Shown here one piece after another: positions 5,591 to 6,004 of a stretch of 6,004 nucleotides of DNA. The notes beneath the pieces were generated by a model, which ran no database searches, was not told the origin of the DNA, and saw only the letters and a list, made by a program, of their open reading frames with translations. This DNA comes from Chitinophagia bacterium (lineage in GTDB: Bacteria; Bacteroidota; Bacteroidia; Chitinophagales; Chitinophagaceae). The stretch's first letter is position 1. Each line of letters starts with the position of its first letter. Location of the stretch: contig RGVM01000180.1 of the NCBI GenBank assembly GCA_010027295.1, positions 1 through 6,004 of the forward strand, written 5' to 3'. The translations under genes were made by a program, and so were the position numbers.

Positions 5591-6004
5591 TCACTGCAGT
5601 CCGTACTTCTGCAGATACCGCTGGTTGAGCTGTTTGTGCTTATCGTTGAGGTCGAGCTGTCGTCCCTGTATGAAGGCCTCGGTGACGACGCTGCTGCGCA
5701 TGTCGAGGATGTCGCCGCGGCTGAGGACGATATTGGCGTCCTTGCCCGGCTCGAGGGAGCCGGTGCGGTCGGCGATGCCCAGGATCCTGGCGGCATTCAG
5801 AGTGATGGCCGTGAGGGCCTGTTCCTTCGTGAGTCCGTAGGCGGCGGCGGTGCCTGCATTGAAGGGCAGGTTCTTGCCGCGGTGCTGTCCGTCGCCATCG
5901 TTGATGGCGAAGAGCACCCCCGCCTTCTGGAGCATGGCAGGTGTCTTGTAGGGCTGGTCGACATCGTCGTCACCCAGCGTCGGCAGGGCGTGCATCTGGT
6001 CGAG
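5591..6004 (-). CDS. Amidohydrolase family protein (COG1228 type), C-terminal part
   Basis: The 137 visible C-terminal residues belong to a metal-dependent amidohydrolase; the gene continues past the right edge, and the internal ATG at 5995 is not the start. Recognisable segments, numbered from the window edge, are TPAMLQKAGVLFAINDGDG (21-39), which corresponds to the region near the last catalytic Asp, then KNLPFNAGTAAAYGLTKEQA (44-63), ITLNAARILGIADRTGSLEPGKDANIVL (67-94) and GDILDMRSSVVTEAFIQGR (97-115). The stretch TLNAA-ILGI-DR-GSLEPGKDA is the hallmark of the imidazolonepropionase-like and related amidohydrolases of COG1228, where the chain returns to the small beta domain. In Bacteroidota such proteins are often secreted and of unknown substrate. 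The N-terminal metal ligands (HxH, Lys/His) and any signal peptide lie outside the window, so substrate and location cannot be judged. Confidence 0.88.
   Translation of the reverse strand, partial: LDQMHALPTLGDDDVDQPYKTPAMLQKAGVLFAINDGDGQHRGKNLPFNAGTAAAYGLTKEQALTAITLNAARILGIADRTGSLEPGKDANIVLSRGDILDMRSSVVTEAFIQGRQLDLNDKHKQLNQRYLQKYGLQ

Overview
The window is an ordinary chromosomal stretch of a fairly GC-rich bacterium. Two perfect TAnnTTTG -7 boxes lie upstream of genes (TATATTTG before asd, TACATTTG before the PfkB kinase), and the first is preceded at 20 nt by TTTG. This is the Bacteroidota-type sigma factor signature. Most starts lack a Shine-Dalgarno sequence, and the proteins (two-copy lamin-tail surface protein with a FlgD-like C-terminus, DUF2461, SixA, a COG1228-type amidohydrolase) fit the Bacteroidota/Chlorobiota/Kapabacteria group. 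The phylum is an inference and no species can be named.

Layout: 1-117 is the 3' end of a helix-turn-helix protein (+). 140-808 is a DUF2461 protein (+). 845-1852 is aspartate-semialdehyde dehydrogenase, asd (-), convergent with DUF2461. 1853-2059 is the asd 5' region (-), with promoter, probable leader peptide, antiterminator/terminator pair and a strong ribosome binding site. 2112-3800 is a secreted lamin-tail-domain protein (+), divergent from asd. 3923-4849 is a PfkB-family kinase (-). 5015-5518 is a SixA-like phosphohistidine phosphatase (+), divergent from the kinase. A 60-nt imperfect hairpin follows at 5521-5580. 5591-6004 is the 3' part of an amidohydrolase (-) that runs off the window. 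Strand alternates almost gene by gene, so apart from the first two + strand genes no operon is evident, and the genes do not form one pathway.

The most interesting feature is the asd leader. A textbook intrinsic terminator (11-bp stem, GAUG loop, six U) lies 47 nt upstream of the asd start. A 16-nt segment further upstream is complementary to the core of that terminator at 15 of 16 positions, so the two structures are mutually exclusive. The upstream segment lies at the end of a short GTG-initiated reading frame whose codons 6-13 include three Lys and two Thr codons. This is the logic of ribosome-mediated attenuation by aspartate-family amino acids. The structures can be read directly from the sequence; the ligand and mechanism are inferred. 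I saw no mobile element, CRISPR array, tRNA or rRNA, and no evidence of a multi-gene novel system.
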